DNA of 64,000 bases from Ditylenchus dipsaci. Taxonomy: Eukaryota > Nematoda > Chromadorea > Rhabditida > Anguinidae. This document shows positions 33,541-44,217 of the stretch, one piece after another (the first letter of the stretch is position 1; each line of letters starts with the position of its first letter). Location of the stretch: the NCBI GenBank assembly GCA_004194705.1, contig SADC01000167.1, forward strand, positions 22,336 through 86,335, written 5' to 3'. Position numbers and translations under genes: made by a program. A model generated the notes under the pieces. That model was not told where the DNA came from. It saw only the letters and a list, made by a program, of their open reading frames with translations, and ran no database searches.

Positions 33541-35360
33541 ATGCAATAAACGAACTCGAGGACCAATAAGAAGATAGGTGGAAGTGAGAAAACAAGCAAA
33601 AGCAGAAGTACCAAACTAACACTCAAGAAAGAAAAACTAAAATTTGAAGAAAAATATTAAATTCGAAATGTTAACGTAATTTTGAATCACGCTGTATTTA
33701 CAAAAAAACTTTTACGTGTTTAGTAGTATATATTTTCTAATTTCATTTTCAATTCAGCATGAAAGCGCTGCCGACTCTGCGTCGAACAGTAAGTTGTTTG
33801 TGAAGATTGCAAACACTCAGAATTAAAAATTATTAACTTTTCAGAAATTACTATCAAAGCGTTTTGGAAAACGCGCCCATTCGAAAATTTCGCGAGAAAA
33901 ATTGCTACTGGGTAGAAGGCGGCTGCAAAAAGAGGGCAGTAGAAAGGGAGCCCGTGAAAAGGAGGCTGTAAAAAACGCCGGTAAAAAGGGTGCCAGATAG
34001 TTAACTCTATTCTGTTGTTTACCTTTTTACTTCTTTCGAGCAATTTTCGGTCTGTAATTATTACTGTTGTGATCCATTCTAATCCATCCTTAGTTCTTCT
34101 GGATAAGCTATCCATCCACCAAGTGGTCGTTTATTTTCGCTATGTTTTATGTTATTAGGGCTCCAAAATCTGTTTTTTGTACTAAGCGGAGATTTTTAAA
34201 GAAGCTTTGATACTAGTCAAATGTAATTTTGTTTAAATGGAGGGTACATCTATTGTCCGTTTTCGACCACTACTGAAAATCTTGATTTGGGAGGGGAAGC
34301 GATATAACGAGTAGATATTAAGATTGGGGGGGGGGGCGGAGGTTTTCCGTTGTATTCCCGAGGAGCAGTTTTGGGGGATATTTTCATTTTTAAGACTCGC
34401 TTTCTTAAAATCATTAAAAAATAGAAAACGAGAAATTCTAGCAGACGACCAAATGCACGACTTTTCTGCCCGATGAGGTACTTTTATGAGTTTTAGCATC
34501 AACAAACAAGCCTTTCTTGATTACCCTCGAAATTTCAATTACGCTCCGGCACGCTCCGAATTTCGCTTCAGCCGCAGGAGAGTTTATTATAACATGTAGG
34601 ACTACAGACGAATAATCAATGTTTTGCATCCGTAATTTGATCTACCGCGAAAACAAGTGAATCTGATGCGAAGAAATGTTTCTATGTAAGAAAAAAGATT
34701 TATTTTCTATAGTTGAAGAGAATACGGTATACTAATCTAGTTGTTTCATATTTCTTGCAATAATTATTTATATCTTCAAAAACAAAAAGTTTAATCTTAA
34801 TGCATCAAAGATTTTATAATTTCAATGTTGTCGTAATTTTTTTTTCACTGCACTTTTTTTATTTTTTTTCTAGTATTTTTACAGTTTATTATTCAAAACA
34901 TTATATTTCGTAGATGTTTATAGCAGAAATATGTCTTTGTTAGAAATAATTTTGTGACTAAATAGCATTTCGAAACTTTTGGTGCCTTTTTAAGTTGATT
35001 TAAAAATTGTTTACGCTGCAAAAAATATAACTACTGTACTTTTCCAGCTATATTTCAATGCTTTTGATTTGCTCTTTTTTAAAGGCGTAACTCTCAATCC
35101 ACACTTTGTGCTTTAAATATCTAACGCATCCGCAACATTTTTCAGTTTTTAGCAGGTTTTATTTATTTCGTTCCTCTTTTATGAAATAGATTATGTAAGT
35201 ACTATTATAATTAAAATTATAAGGGCATTAACACAACGGTGGTTGAGCTTTACGTTAAGATCTTCTTTCTCACAATCTTAACTACCGTATTTATTAACTC
35301 TCCATGGGGGATTATTTTTCAACCCCTGAGAAATTTTGGAATTGTAAACAGAAAATGGCC
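33541..35360. other. no gene recognised
   Basis: It contains a G-run (34,326-34,335), a cluster of AAAAAG-GG-C-rich phrases (33,911-33,995: GGCGGCTGCAAAAAGAGGGC and relatives), and a long AT-rich, T-homopolymer-rich stretch (34,680-35,290). No domain was recognised in any frame. Confidence 0.4.
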
Positions 35361-35362
35361 TT

Positions 35363-35703
35363 GAAGGACCATACTTGTTGATGACAATGATAATTTGGAA
35401 AAATTCCAACGCGCGCGGGACACTTTTTTACTCCAAATATACTTTTTAATTCTCTACTACTAGAATATCAAAATGAAAAACAATAATTTATATAAGTGGC
35501 TTAGTTAGCTGAGTGGTAAAGCAGCGTAGAGTGTGTATTATTGGTCCCGGTTCAATTCCCGTGTCTGCTATGTTCTTTTCAGTCATTCATTTATGATTTA
35601 TTATTAATGACTAAAAAAGTTTCGCAATAAAAAAAGTGTCCCGCGCGCATTTGAATTTTTGAATACAAATTCCCATTGTCATCAACAAGTATGGTCCTTT
35701 AAC
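35363..35703. mobile_element. TIR element 1 carrying a tRNA-like gene
   Basis: The ends TTGAAGGACCATACTTGTTG and TTAAAGGACCATACTTGTTG (inverse of 35,684-35,703) match, and the inverted repeat continues for about 70 bp to CGCGCGGGACACTTTTT on each side. The interior, about 200 bp, holds RNA polymerase III A- and B-box-like motifs. The ends carry TTGA and TTAA at the very edge, which could be a degenerate TTAA target or part of the repeat. Confidence 0.85.
35497..35572 (+). other. degenerate tRNA-like sequence inside TIR element 1
   Basis: An A-box-like TAGCTGAGTGG (35,506-35,516) and a B-box-like GGTTCAATTCC (35,549-35,559) are 32 nt apart, normal tRNA spacing. The T-arm stem does not pair properly (CCCGG against CCCGT), so this is not a functional tRNA gene as written. 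It could serve as an internal pol III promoter. Confidence 0.6.
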
Positions 35704-36084
35704 TGTGCAACCCTAGTAAAAACGTACTTGATACTTTGTATTTTTTTCTTTTGAAATATCTTCTTTTTTTAATGTTTTCTCGCAAGCTGCTGAAGGACAT
35801 TTACGGCTACCCTAATGCAAAGTAAATTGACGGTCTCAAAATTGAAAAACGCTCCTACATGTTCTCGCTCTCGCATGAACAGTTTTCACATTTTGCGTTT
35901 TTCAGTCTTGAAACCACTGCATTTTTTTGCAAAAGGGTAGACGTGAATGTCCTTAGAAGGCCTGGCGAAAAACATTTAAAAGAAAAAGAAATTTTAAAAC
36001 AAAAAATACAAAATATCAAGTACGAGCCAAGTACGAGTGCGTTACACTGGTGGGAGTTAATAGAGTTAGTAAGTTAGATAGCTT

Positions 36085-36404
36085 GAAGGACCATAGCCGT
36101 TGCCGACAACGAGATTTTCACACGTTTGAATGCGCGCGGGACACTTTTTGTTGTTTTTCTTTTAAAAGTTACTTCTATTAGAATAAGATAAGGCTAAAAA
36201 GTTAATTGTTAGTGCAATGTTAAAGCGCGTCAACCGGTCCAAATTGCACGTGGGTTCGATTCCCTACAGCGGCTTTGCCTTTTTGATGATTTCATAATTA
36301 GTTGACTAAAAATATTCCTAAATATTTTCGCAATAAAAGTAATGTCCCGCGCGCATTCAAACGTGTAAAATTCTGATTGTCGGCGAAGGCTATAGTTCTT
36401 TAAC
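36085..36404. mobile_element. TIR element 2 carrying a tRNA-like gene
   Basis: Ends TTGAAGGACCATAGCCGTTG and the inverse of GGCGAAGGCTATAGTTCTTTAA match imperfectly. The inner TIR phrase ATGCGCGCGGGACA is shared with element 1, as is the inner phrase GACTAAAAA...TTTCGCAATAAAA. Size and organisation equal element 1, but the ends differ in about half their middle positions, so the two are old relatives. Confidence 0.82.
36204..36274 (+). other. degenerate tRNA-like sequence inside TIR element 2
   Basis: The A-box-like TAGTGCAATGT (36,210-36,220) and a near-perfect B box GGTTCGATTCC (36,253-36,263) are again 32 nt apart. The sequence between the boxes differs from element 1. Confidence 0.55.
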
Positions 36405-36728
36405 TAGATGGTGTTTTTAGCCTCAAAACTTCTATAATGATAAGTCTGTATCATCGAGATCTTAGCGTATCACAGTATAACTTTTTTCTCGCAAAGAGTT
36501 TTAGCTATAAACACTGTCGTATTTAGCACGAAACTTTGAGGCAGGAGCACTAAAGATCACGATCGATTACCGATGTGCTAAATATCTATATAATTTGTAA
36601 ACACAATTAATGTAAACACAACTATCAGTTATTTACTAACACAATAAAGGCGACAATAGGCGCATTTGAATCCCAGTTATTAATTATTATAACTAGTTAT
36701 TAACGTTTGAAAAACTTCAGATTCCAAA

Positions 36729-36926
36729 ATGCCGTTTCTCTGCAAGATCTGCAATGACACTGTTTCCATGGAGACTGCTGACATAATTGAGCACGTCATT
36801 AGACGCCACAAGGAAATGTATGACATGTGTGTGCAGGGCACTTCTGATGTCAACGACACCGTCGACATACTTGCTCGAAACAAAATTGTCCAAGCAGAGG
36901 GTCAAGGAAAGAACAGCAACAAGTAA
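36729..36926 (+). CDS. 65-aa single C2H2 zinc-finger mini-protein, copy A
   Basis: The intact frame MPFLCKICNDTV... has C5-x2-C8-x13-H22-x4-H27, a C2H2 finger followed by KEMYDMCVQGTSDVNDTVDI. A homologue with the same length, the same finger spacing and the phrase ICVYGTTDVKATIDILVRN lies at 39,959-40,168 in the opposite direction. Conservation of protein sequence between the two, despite extensive DNA divergence, argues that both are real genes. There is no signal peptide. It begins 325 bp after TIR element 2. Role unknown; single-finger proteins often bind nucleic acid or act as adaptors. Confidence 0.7.
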   Translation: MPFLCKICNDTVSMETADIIEHVIRRHKEMYDMCVQGTSDVNDTVDILARNKIVQAEGQGKNSNK

Positions 36927-37449
36927 TGGTTGAGATTTCATTTTAATTAAGAAAAACACTATCTTATCTATGGCCAGTGGCCAGATATGGCTTTTGTACA
37001 GGTCCAGGAGATATCCTTCGTTATCTTTATTTCAAGTAGGTGCTCTAGACTAATCAATCTAGTTTCAATTTTTTCCATTTCGATTATTAGGGCATTTTTG
37101 AAGGAATTCATAAATTCTGATATTCGTGATGTCGATCTAACTTTTCATTCTGCACATTTTTTCTGAGATTGTCAAAAAACGTGAAGGAAATATGGCTCTG
37201 CAACGTCATTAGAAATGCTTCAAAGTATAGAAAAAACAAGGTCTTTGAAATGTTAAGCGGCTGTTTCAAAAAAATTACAAATATTTCAAAAAGCATTTAA
37301 ACGGAAATTTTTTTACCACTAGACTAACCTTATTTTCTGACACCGAATCCCTGTTCAGCATGCTTGATTTGCTATGTGAATTACTCTTAAAAATTAAAAG
37401 TCATCGTTAAAATTTGAATTCCTCTCGAGACAACAAATATTCAAATATA

Positions 37450-37541
37450 TTTTACAATTGACCGATTTTCGGTCAATTGCTGTCAATTGACCGGTCAATT
37501 GACCGAGTTTTATTTGACCGGTCAATTGGTCAACCCTAGCT
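37450..37541. repeat. terminal segment with GACCGGTCAATTG palindromic iterons
   Basis: TCAATTGACCGGTCAATTGA and relatives recur four times and end in CAACCCTA. Spacing and the TTTTATTTG spacer match the segment at 7,010-7,097, although the iteron itself is different there (GGCCGGCC). Confidence 0.65.
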
Positions 37542-38940
37542 CAGACTTTAAAGTTGTGTTCAGATCATATATCTTTTCTTTCATAACTATAAAAGGTCTT
37601 TCTTAGAATTTTAAGCTAAAATTTTCTTTATTGACACCTTTTAAAAGTGTATTTTGACCACTTTCTTGAGCTTACCTGTCATTCGGGTTTGGGTAGGAAA
37701 AATAGATTGCGGTGAAGAACGGTCATTTTTCGAAATTCTATTGACTAAATTTGACTATTTGAATTGTTTCCTAGGCAAACAAATATCTATCTCAAAAAAA
37801 AAAGAATTGAAACATGTCTTTGCTGACAAAGTTTTATTATGCATCTAATTCTCTTTCGTTTTGTTATTGTTGTTGTGTCGCATAATTGCTATGTCGCAGG
37901 TATGTGTGTGTGCGCATCTCAATCGAGAGGGCGGAGGAGAATGGAAGGGTTATAAATACTTAAATGCTTGAAGAGTTTCTTTTAAGAGATGCTTAAAAGA
38001 TGTTTTGGGGGCTGAAAAGTAAGAGATGATCACACACACTTACCTAACATTTAATTCTGAGCAAGACTCTCCAACAAAAATGCAAAAGAGGCTTTTTTGC
38101 AGCAGCTCCAGTGACTAAAACGTAGTAGAATGCCCTAAGTTAAGGCGATGGATTTACATAATCAAAAAAATTGAAAAATATCTGTTCACCGCTTAGTGGA
38201 CTGTGTTAAAATGAAACTCCTGTTGGTTTTTCTTTCACGCTAATACATGAATTTTTTTGAGAATTTTCAGGAAAGTTGAAAATTATTTTTATTAGATTAA
38301 TAAATTTGATGGATTTTGATAATTACAATAAATCTTTCGAGAATAATGATGTTTTTTTTGTAGAATCCTATCTCTTCCTTATCATAGCAATGTGAAAGGT
38401 TTGAATGTGCGCGGGACCACACACGAGAACTGTATTTTTTTCTTGGGTTCAAGTATTAGTTCGAATACTTTCATTACATCCCGTAGGACACTCCCAGGGT
38501 ACTTTTTCGTGTTGAGCACGAAATCCGACTCAAAATATTTTTTAGGTAGTGTTTTTTGGATTTTGAGTGAAATCGTTTTGTTTTTTCGTTTCACATTTTC
38601 ATGAAAGACGCTTATTTTGGCTTGGCAAATGCCAGTGGCATCTGCCACTTAAATGATCAAGGTATTCGTTAAAAGAAAGGTATTCATTAAAGTATTCAAG
38701 GTATTAACGGAAGGTATTCATTAAAGGCGCATGTAAGGCGCCTATCCACCTTGTATACTATACTAGGGTCTGCCGGCGCCTATCGTCGCTTATGCCGTTC
38801 GGGAACATTAGTGGTTAGGGTACTTTTCCATTGGTTCGAGAACAATAGTGGTTCATTTACATAAGTAGTTCGGGTAGATTTATCTTTCTTTTGCGGTAAT
38901 GGTTAGGGTAGATCATCCACCCTACCTGTTAACCCACCTA
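37542..38940. other. no gene recognised
   Basis: At 38,640-38,730 GGTATTCATTAAAG-like phrases recur four times. At 38,398 TTTGAATGTGCGCGGGACCA resembles the inner TIR of the tRNA-like elements. Other frames show no domain. Confidence 0.35.
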
Positions 38941-38942
38941 CT

Positions 38943-39148
38943 CTATCGCTCCTATCCTCGCCTACCCTCGCTATTCTCGCCTCTTTTCGCCTATCCTATA
39001 CTACCCTTGCCTATGCTCGCCTATGCTCGCCTACCCTTGCCTATGCTCGCCTATCCTTGCCTATTTTCGCCTACCTCGCCTATCCTCGCCTACCCTTGCC
39101 TACCTTTGCCCATCCTCGCTTACCCTCGCCCATCCTCGTCTACTATGA
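38943..39148. repeat. degenerate 10-bp tandem repeat (CTCGCCTATC)
   Basis: About 20 variants of CCTATCCTCG / CCTACCCTTG follow each other with a 10-base period on a pyrimidine-rich strand. Right after it, GGTCCCCAGGGTGTACGT (39,161) resembles the right end of the 39,430 MITE. Confidence 0.88.
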
Positions 39149-39429
39149 CATACACCTGACCTGGTCCCCAGGGTGTACGTCATATCAACGTTATACTGTA
39201 GAGATTCCACCTAAACACTTAACTATACTATCTGGCTACCTACCCACCATATTGGCCGTATACCTACTCTACCTTGCAGGAAAGTGCGCTTGAACCCGAA
39301 AATCCACCTTAAAATCCACCAACGAAAATTATTTCTAGACGGGGTTTGAAGTCAAAATTTTACCACTTAGTTTTGAGCTTGTCCGGGGCAGTTCGAACCC
39401 GTACGCTTTTCAAAATCCACTATTTAATA

Positions 39430-39608
39430 CAGTCGAGTCTCGATTTAACGTACCCCCAATTTAACGTACCCTTCGATTTAACGTACCCCTAGGGCCTGTC
39501 CCTCCAATTATAAACTCCGTCAAATTTACCCCCGATATAACGTACCCCTCGATTTAACGTACGCCTAGGGCCGGTCCCCAGGGGGTACGTTAAATCGAGA
39601 CTCGACTG
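39430..39608. mobile_element. 179-bp TA-flanked MITE with paralogous empty site
   Basis: Perfect ends CAGTCGAGTCTCGATTTAAC and its inverse are flanked by TA at 39,428-39,429 and 39,609-39,610. GATTTAACGTACCCC iterons occur three times at the left. A second copy of the flanking DNA at about 39,740-39,845 lacks the element and has a single TA at the corresponding point, confirming the borders. Confidence 0.95.
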
Positions 39609-39958
39609 TAGCTCATTTTGTAGCTGAGATTTTTTTGTTTTCACCATTATTCAACATCAACACCGGCTTTCTCTATAAAAGTGGCTCAAAATTAGTTCTA
39701 AAGTTAAAAAATAGAAAAAAACCCACCTAAAAAACTACTGAGTTGAGAGCTTGTCCGGGCCAGTTCGACCCTTTACAATTTTCTAATTTCACTGGTTAAT
39801 AGCTTATTTTGTAGCTGAGATTCTCTAGTTTTCACCATTATAAATCTCGAAATGATATTCAAAGTTGAAAAAAGTTGTTTTTGATAGTTTTTAAAAAGTG
39901 TGACCCACCCACCCGACCCAAATAATGTACAGAGATAGCAAAAATTTATAAAATAATT

Positions 39959-40168
39959 TTACTTGAAACTAATATCTATTATTATTTTTATGTGTGGCTT
40001 TTCTGCAATGACTTCATTTCGAACGAGAATATCAATGGTTGCTTTGACATCAGTAGTGCCATAAACACAAATATCATACAGTTCCTTGTGGCAACTCATA
40101 ACATGTTGGGTCATGCTAGCACATTCCATAACAACAGTTCCATTGCAGATTTTGCAAATATAAGTCAT
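39959..40168 (-). CDS. 69-aa single C2H2 zinc-finger mini-protein, copy B
   Basis: MTYICKICNGTV... shows C5-x2-C8-x13-H22-x4-H27, identical in spacing to copy A at 36,729. HKELYDICVYGTTD corresponds to HKEMYDMCVQGTSD there. The C-terminus differs (KPHIKIIIDISFK) and may have shifted. It points towards copy A. A solitary end of the tRNA-like TIR family lies upstream at 40,696-40,770, as TIR element 2 lies upstream of copy A. Confidence 0.68.
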   Translation of the reverse strand: MTYICKICNGTVVMECASMTQHVMSCHKELYDICVYGTTDVKATIDILVRNEVIAEKPHIKIIIDISFK

Positions 40169-40695
40169 TTTAGGAAATAGGTAAGATGTATTCTAAAAAA
40201 TTTGTAAATGCATTTCGTGCCGGAAATCTTTCTCGGTTTGATCTCGCAAGTGAGTCTAACCTTTGCAGCCTAGAGTTTGTAGGCTTGGATATTTAAGAAA
40301 GTAAAGAGAGGATTGAAGCCTTGGAAGTTCAAAAAGGCTTGGAGGCTTTTTAACCAGTAAAAAACGTATGCATACAAAAGTTTCTGTCTGCAGTATGATC
40401 ACCGCCAAAATTATGTTCAAATTTCGTCTGGGTATCTAAATTCACTTTCAGAATGGTATCTTGGTATTCTAAAGCGAAAGGTTTAATTTAGGCCATCTGG
40501 TCTTTGACCACACATTGATTTCACACGAAAAGAAAAAAGACACTGGAAAATTTTAAAACATTGTTAATTTCGTGTCAAGAAGTAGTTACAAAAATAGCTA
40601 CAAAAGTCAAGCTACAAAAGCTACAAAAATTTTAGCACAAGTAGTTTCATCTCTAAAGCAATAAAACATTCGAAAACATTGTGCCAAAAATTATC

Positions 40696-40770
40696 GGAGT
40701 AAAAAAGTGGTCTCCCGCGCGCGTTCAAACAATAAAAATTCTCGTTATCGGCAGTGGCGATGGTCCTTTA
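40696..40770. mobile_element. solitary end of the tRNA-like TIR family
   Basis: GTCTCCCGCGCGCGTTCAAA, then CTCGTTATCGGCAGTGGCGATGG and TCCTTTAA, match the right end of the elements at 35,363 and 36,085. No left end or A/B boxes were found nearby. Confidence 0.75.
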
Positions 40771-43047
40771 AAAGGATTTGAAAATTCGTGAAAAGTTGCA
40801 GTGCAGAGCTCTTATCCCTAATAACACGTACTATTTTTTGAATATTATCTCTTAACCTGAAAAACATCCAGAAATATTTGTGTTACAGTGAATGACAAAA
40901 AAAATATTATGATTACAAAAAATGTGTCTCTAGCACAAACATTTGCATTTAAATGGAAGAAATAGAATGAGTAAACAGCCCTTTAGCAAAAAAATTACGA
41001 TATTTGTAATACACTAAAAAGTGTTTGTGGATTTAAAATCATAAGCTTTTCGAAATGGCTAATCACTCTTTTCAAGTGTTTTTATTGTGGTTTGCAACAA
41101 AAGAAATTCAATCCCAAAAGAATAACATTAAGTAACCATTTTATAGTGTATTAATTTCCAAATGTCACAGCAGCTTTTCATTTAAAAAATCATTTTATCA
41201 CAAAGTTAAAAAGTTAAAAAAATATTTCTGATTGAAAGACGTCTCTAATAGGAAGACCTACAATTTTCTCACAATCAGTATATACCATTAGTCAACTAAT
41301 AAGTAACCGTTTTGCGAAGATCCAATAAATTTTGAATCTAACACCAGATTTTCGATTTTTAGTCAAAAAAATGAGATTGGCAGAGCTTTGACGAACAATT
41401 GCTGTATAAGGTCATGGCGAGTTCAACTTTTAGAATGGTCAATACTTTCTTTGGCAGGAATTTATTTTTTTTCACTCAAATTTTCGAAAAATTAAGGCCT
41501 AAGCTAATTAAATTTCATTGATTTCATTATAAAACTTGTCCAAAACATCAATAATTTGAAATTGTTTTTTTTCAAAGGAAAATAAATAGATTCGTCATGA
41601 TTTTCCTAAAATGTTTTGTATTCTTTGTTATTGCCTCTTTGTTTGCTTCTTTGTGTTTTGAAATAGTCAAAAGGCGGCTAAATTAGTTTACAGGGTGTTA
41701 CAAGAAAAAACTTCCCCGTTAAAAAAAATTAAAAATCAATTTTCAAACAAATTTTTCAAACTAGCTCATATTGTATTCATTTTCCTGCAATGTTCTTTGT
41801 AGTAAATAATATTCCTAGTGTTTTTGTGACTAAACATCGATACGGGTATTCAGTCGAATCTGATCAAACCGACACTTCTCCGACCAACCACCCCACCCGG
41901 AAAAGCTACTTGTTAATACCCTCCCCCTAATGATTTTTTAGGAATACCTAAAACCATATTTTTTTTGAAAAATGATGAAATTGGTGAGGGTGTTTCCTGA
42001 GCCTGAAACCTAAAGCCTAAGCCTAAGGGCTAAGCCTAATTGCTAAGACTAAAAATTATAGGATGGGGGTGGTGGTATTCCCGAGGAGCAGTTTGGGGTG
42101 GGGTTCTGTTAAACCGAGTACAGTCGACTCTCTCATTAGTGTGCACTCTCATCAGTGTATACTCCCCTATTAGTGTACACCTGAGACCACTTTGGTTGGC
42201 TTTGACTAAAACTTTTCATAAAGTAGCATAAAGCCGGTCCTGATTAAATAAAAGACACTCTCTTTAGTGTACACCAACTTTCGGAACTCTTTTTTCAAAA
42301 ATTCGGTTGTCTCATTACGAAAAATAGCTGCTTTTACTTAGTTTCATCTCATTTGAAGATTTTGGTCTCTCAACCAGAGCTGGCCGGTGTGTGGCTGTGC
42401 GAGCCGCATTAAAGGGGCTTTAATCTCTTGGATGTTTTTTGTTTTTAGTCGGTTATTGTTTATCAAAGATATATTTAATTAAATAAAGAATATTCTTAGA
42501 ATATTCTTTTTATCTAGAATGCCGTATTTTTTTTAATGAAAGCCCACTGGCGCATATTGGAGTAATGCGATTTTTTCAAACTTCAAGTGGTCTGAAACTT
42601 CTGTTTTTTTCAATGTTTGAGCTGTGTAAAGGAGCCTGTTAGATTTTTGAAATTTTTCGCAGGCACTTTTTACACAGCTCAAACAGTAAATGATAACGGT
42701 ATGATAATAGGAGCTGGACGATCCAGGTCATATTGTGTATACACAAAACACAAGGTTCAGATCTCAGATTTTAAAGATCAGTAAACTTTTCGGAAATTAG
42801 GTTATTTTTGCAAAAATATTCTGTTTCATTTAGTGCGCATTGCTCGTTTGGTACCAACACATAAGATTTTGATTTAACTCTTTCCAAAACGTGATAAGAA
42901 TTAGGGTTTTGAAATAAAATAAATCACACTTTTGTTTTTCAAAATCATACTTCTGCAAAGATGTTTAAAAAAATCTGAAATCGGTCAGGTAAGAGGCTAA
43001 CTACACAAAATTTTCCAAAATGTCTATTGGTTTTGAGATACCCTGTA
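40771..43047. other. no gene recognised; fragments of repeats
   Basis: AAAGCCTAAGCCTAAGGGCT (about 42,010-42,045) contains three GCCTAA units. At 42,119-42,290 CAGTCGACTCTCTCATTAGT and repeated ATTAGTGTACAC look like the left end of another mariner-type MITE. A 'cacagctcaaac' inverted pair flanks 42,617-42,685. The remainder is AT-rich, with no domain in any frame. Confidence 0.4.
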
Positions 43048-43055
43048 CATGTAAG

Positions 43056-43434
43056 CAGTGCTGTAAATGGCACCGGTGTGGTGCCCGGTGCCAAAATTTT
43101 CCAGGCCGGTGCCCGGTTCGGTGCCGCACCAGCAAGTAGTATGTATCATACCCGCAACACCTAACTAAGGTATAATTCGCCTCAAAACAGCATGATAATG
43201 TCGAAAGCATTTTTCATATTTGCAATTTAGCTAAAAAAAATTAAAATTTAATTGATAATATTTTAACATATATAAAAAAATTGTCCGGTACGGCACCAGC
43301 TCCGGCACTGGCACCGCCGGTGCACGGTGCGGCGCCCGGTGCCGAAATTTTGGAGGTCGGTGCCCGGTGCCAAAATTTTCCAGGCCGGTGCCCGGTGCGG
43401 TGCCGGTGCCGAAATTCAAAAATTTACAGCACTG
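43056..43434. mobile_element. 379-bp hAT-type MITE, perfect 8-bp target duplication
   Basis: The ends CAGTGCTGTAAAT and its exact inverse (43,422-43,434) are flanked by CATGTAAG on both sides (43,048-43,055 and 43,435-43,442). GGTGCCCGGTGC-type iterons fill both subterminal regions, three on the left and about eight on the right. CAG/CTG ends with an 8-bp duplication are the hAT pattern. It is non-coding. Its intactness suggests a fairly recent insertion. Confidence 0.95.
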
Positions 43435-43482
43435 CATGTAAGTAGGCGCATAAAAGTGACTAGTTTACGAGAAGCCAAAAAG

Positions 43483-43860
43483 TTACAAATATTCAAGAAA
43501 TATACTTAATTTTATCATAAAAGTGCTGACCATTTTTTCTCCGACGTCTATGTCTTTGATATAGATTTGTAGATGCTCGAATGAAAAGTTTTGCTTCTGC
43601 TTTAATGTTAGCAAATCTGCGTAGTTTTTTAATTCTCGTCGCGACTGTCCACTTTTCGAGTAGACACTGAACAAAGCCTGAACTGGTTTGTTTACTAGCA
43701 CAGCGTAAAATACGCGAAATGGATAACTAGCAAATGACTTTTTGACTAATGCGTTAGATTGATACCCAACTAACTGAATGGTATCCAAGTCATGTCTGTT
43801 AGCAAAGAATAATATGTCAGTTAGAACATCTTTAGGAATTTTAAATTTTTTTCTTACTAT
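43483..43860 (-). CDS. F-box-like exon, probably host gene
   Basis: On the minus strand an acceptor (TTTTATTTAG) leads into a 125-codon open frame starting IVRKKFKIPKDVLTDILFFA, followed by NRHDLDTIQLVGYQSNALVK and SFASYPFRVF. This is the F-box style 'iP.Dvl.dil.f..R.dLd..qlV...fn.lv' seen in large nematode F-box-like families. The downstream half (SRRELKNYADLLTLKQKQN, DIDVGEKMVSTF) would be substrate-binding and is unfamiliar. The frame is uninterrupted to TAA at 43,483. The hAT MITE target site is 41 bp beyond the stop. Upstream exons were not identified. F-box proteins recruit substrates to SCF ubiquitin ligases. Confidence 0.5.
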   Translation of the reverse strand: MVRKKFKIPKDVLTDILFFANRHDLDTIQLVGYQSNALVKKSFASYPFRVFYAVLVNKPVQALFSVYSKSGQSRRELKNYADLLTLKQKQNFSFEHLQIYIKDIDVGEKMVSTFMIKLSIFLEYL

Positions 43861-44217
43861 CTAAATAAAAAAAAATCTGAAAATTTGAATCTGAATTTGA
43901 ATTTGAAATCTGAAAATATTTTAGGTCATACTGGCGTATTGGTCAGGTGGACCTAACTGTACAAATACCCCAGTATGACCAGAAATATCTTCAGATTTCA
44001 AGATTGACTGCCGATGCTGAAAACCAATTCCCCGTAGTTGATTCGGTTGAAAGTGTCAAAAAGCTGAAAAACTTTTGAATTTTATATTCAGAATTACTTA
44101 TGTACTACCAGGTATCCAGGTACCTGGTGAATCCAAGTACTTAGGTAATTCTAAATATAAAATTCGAGAGTTTTAGATTACGGAGCAGCTCCTATTAGGG
44201 TTTGCTCTACAAAATGG

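Noticed and set aside
35497..35572. Functional tRNA gene
   Set aside because: A and B boxes are present but the T-arm and acceptor stems do not pair. Kept as tRNA-like only.
38899..39293. Leu/Pro-rich frames (LPMLAYARLP...)
   Set aside because: They translate the degenerate 10-bp tandem repeat.
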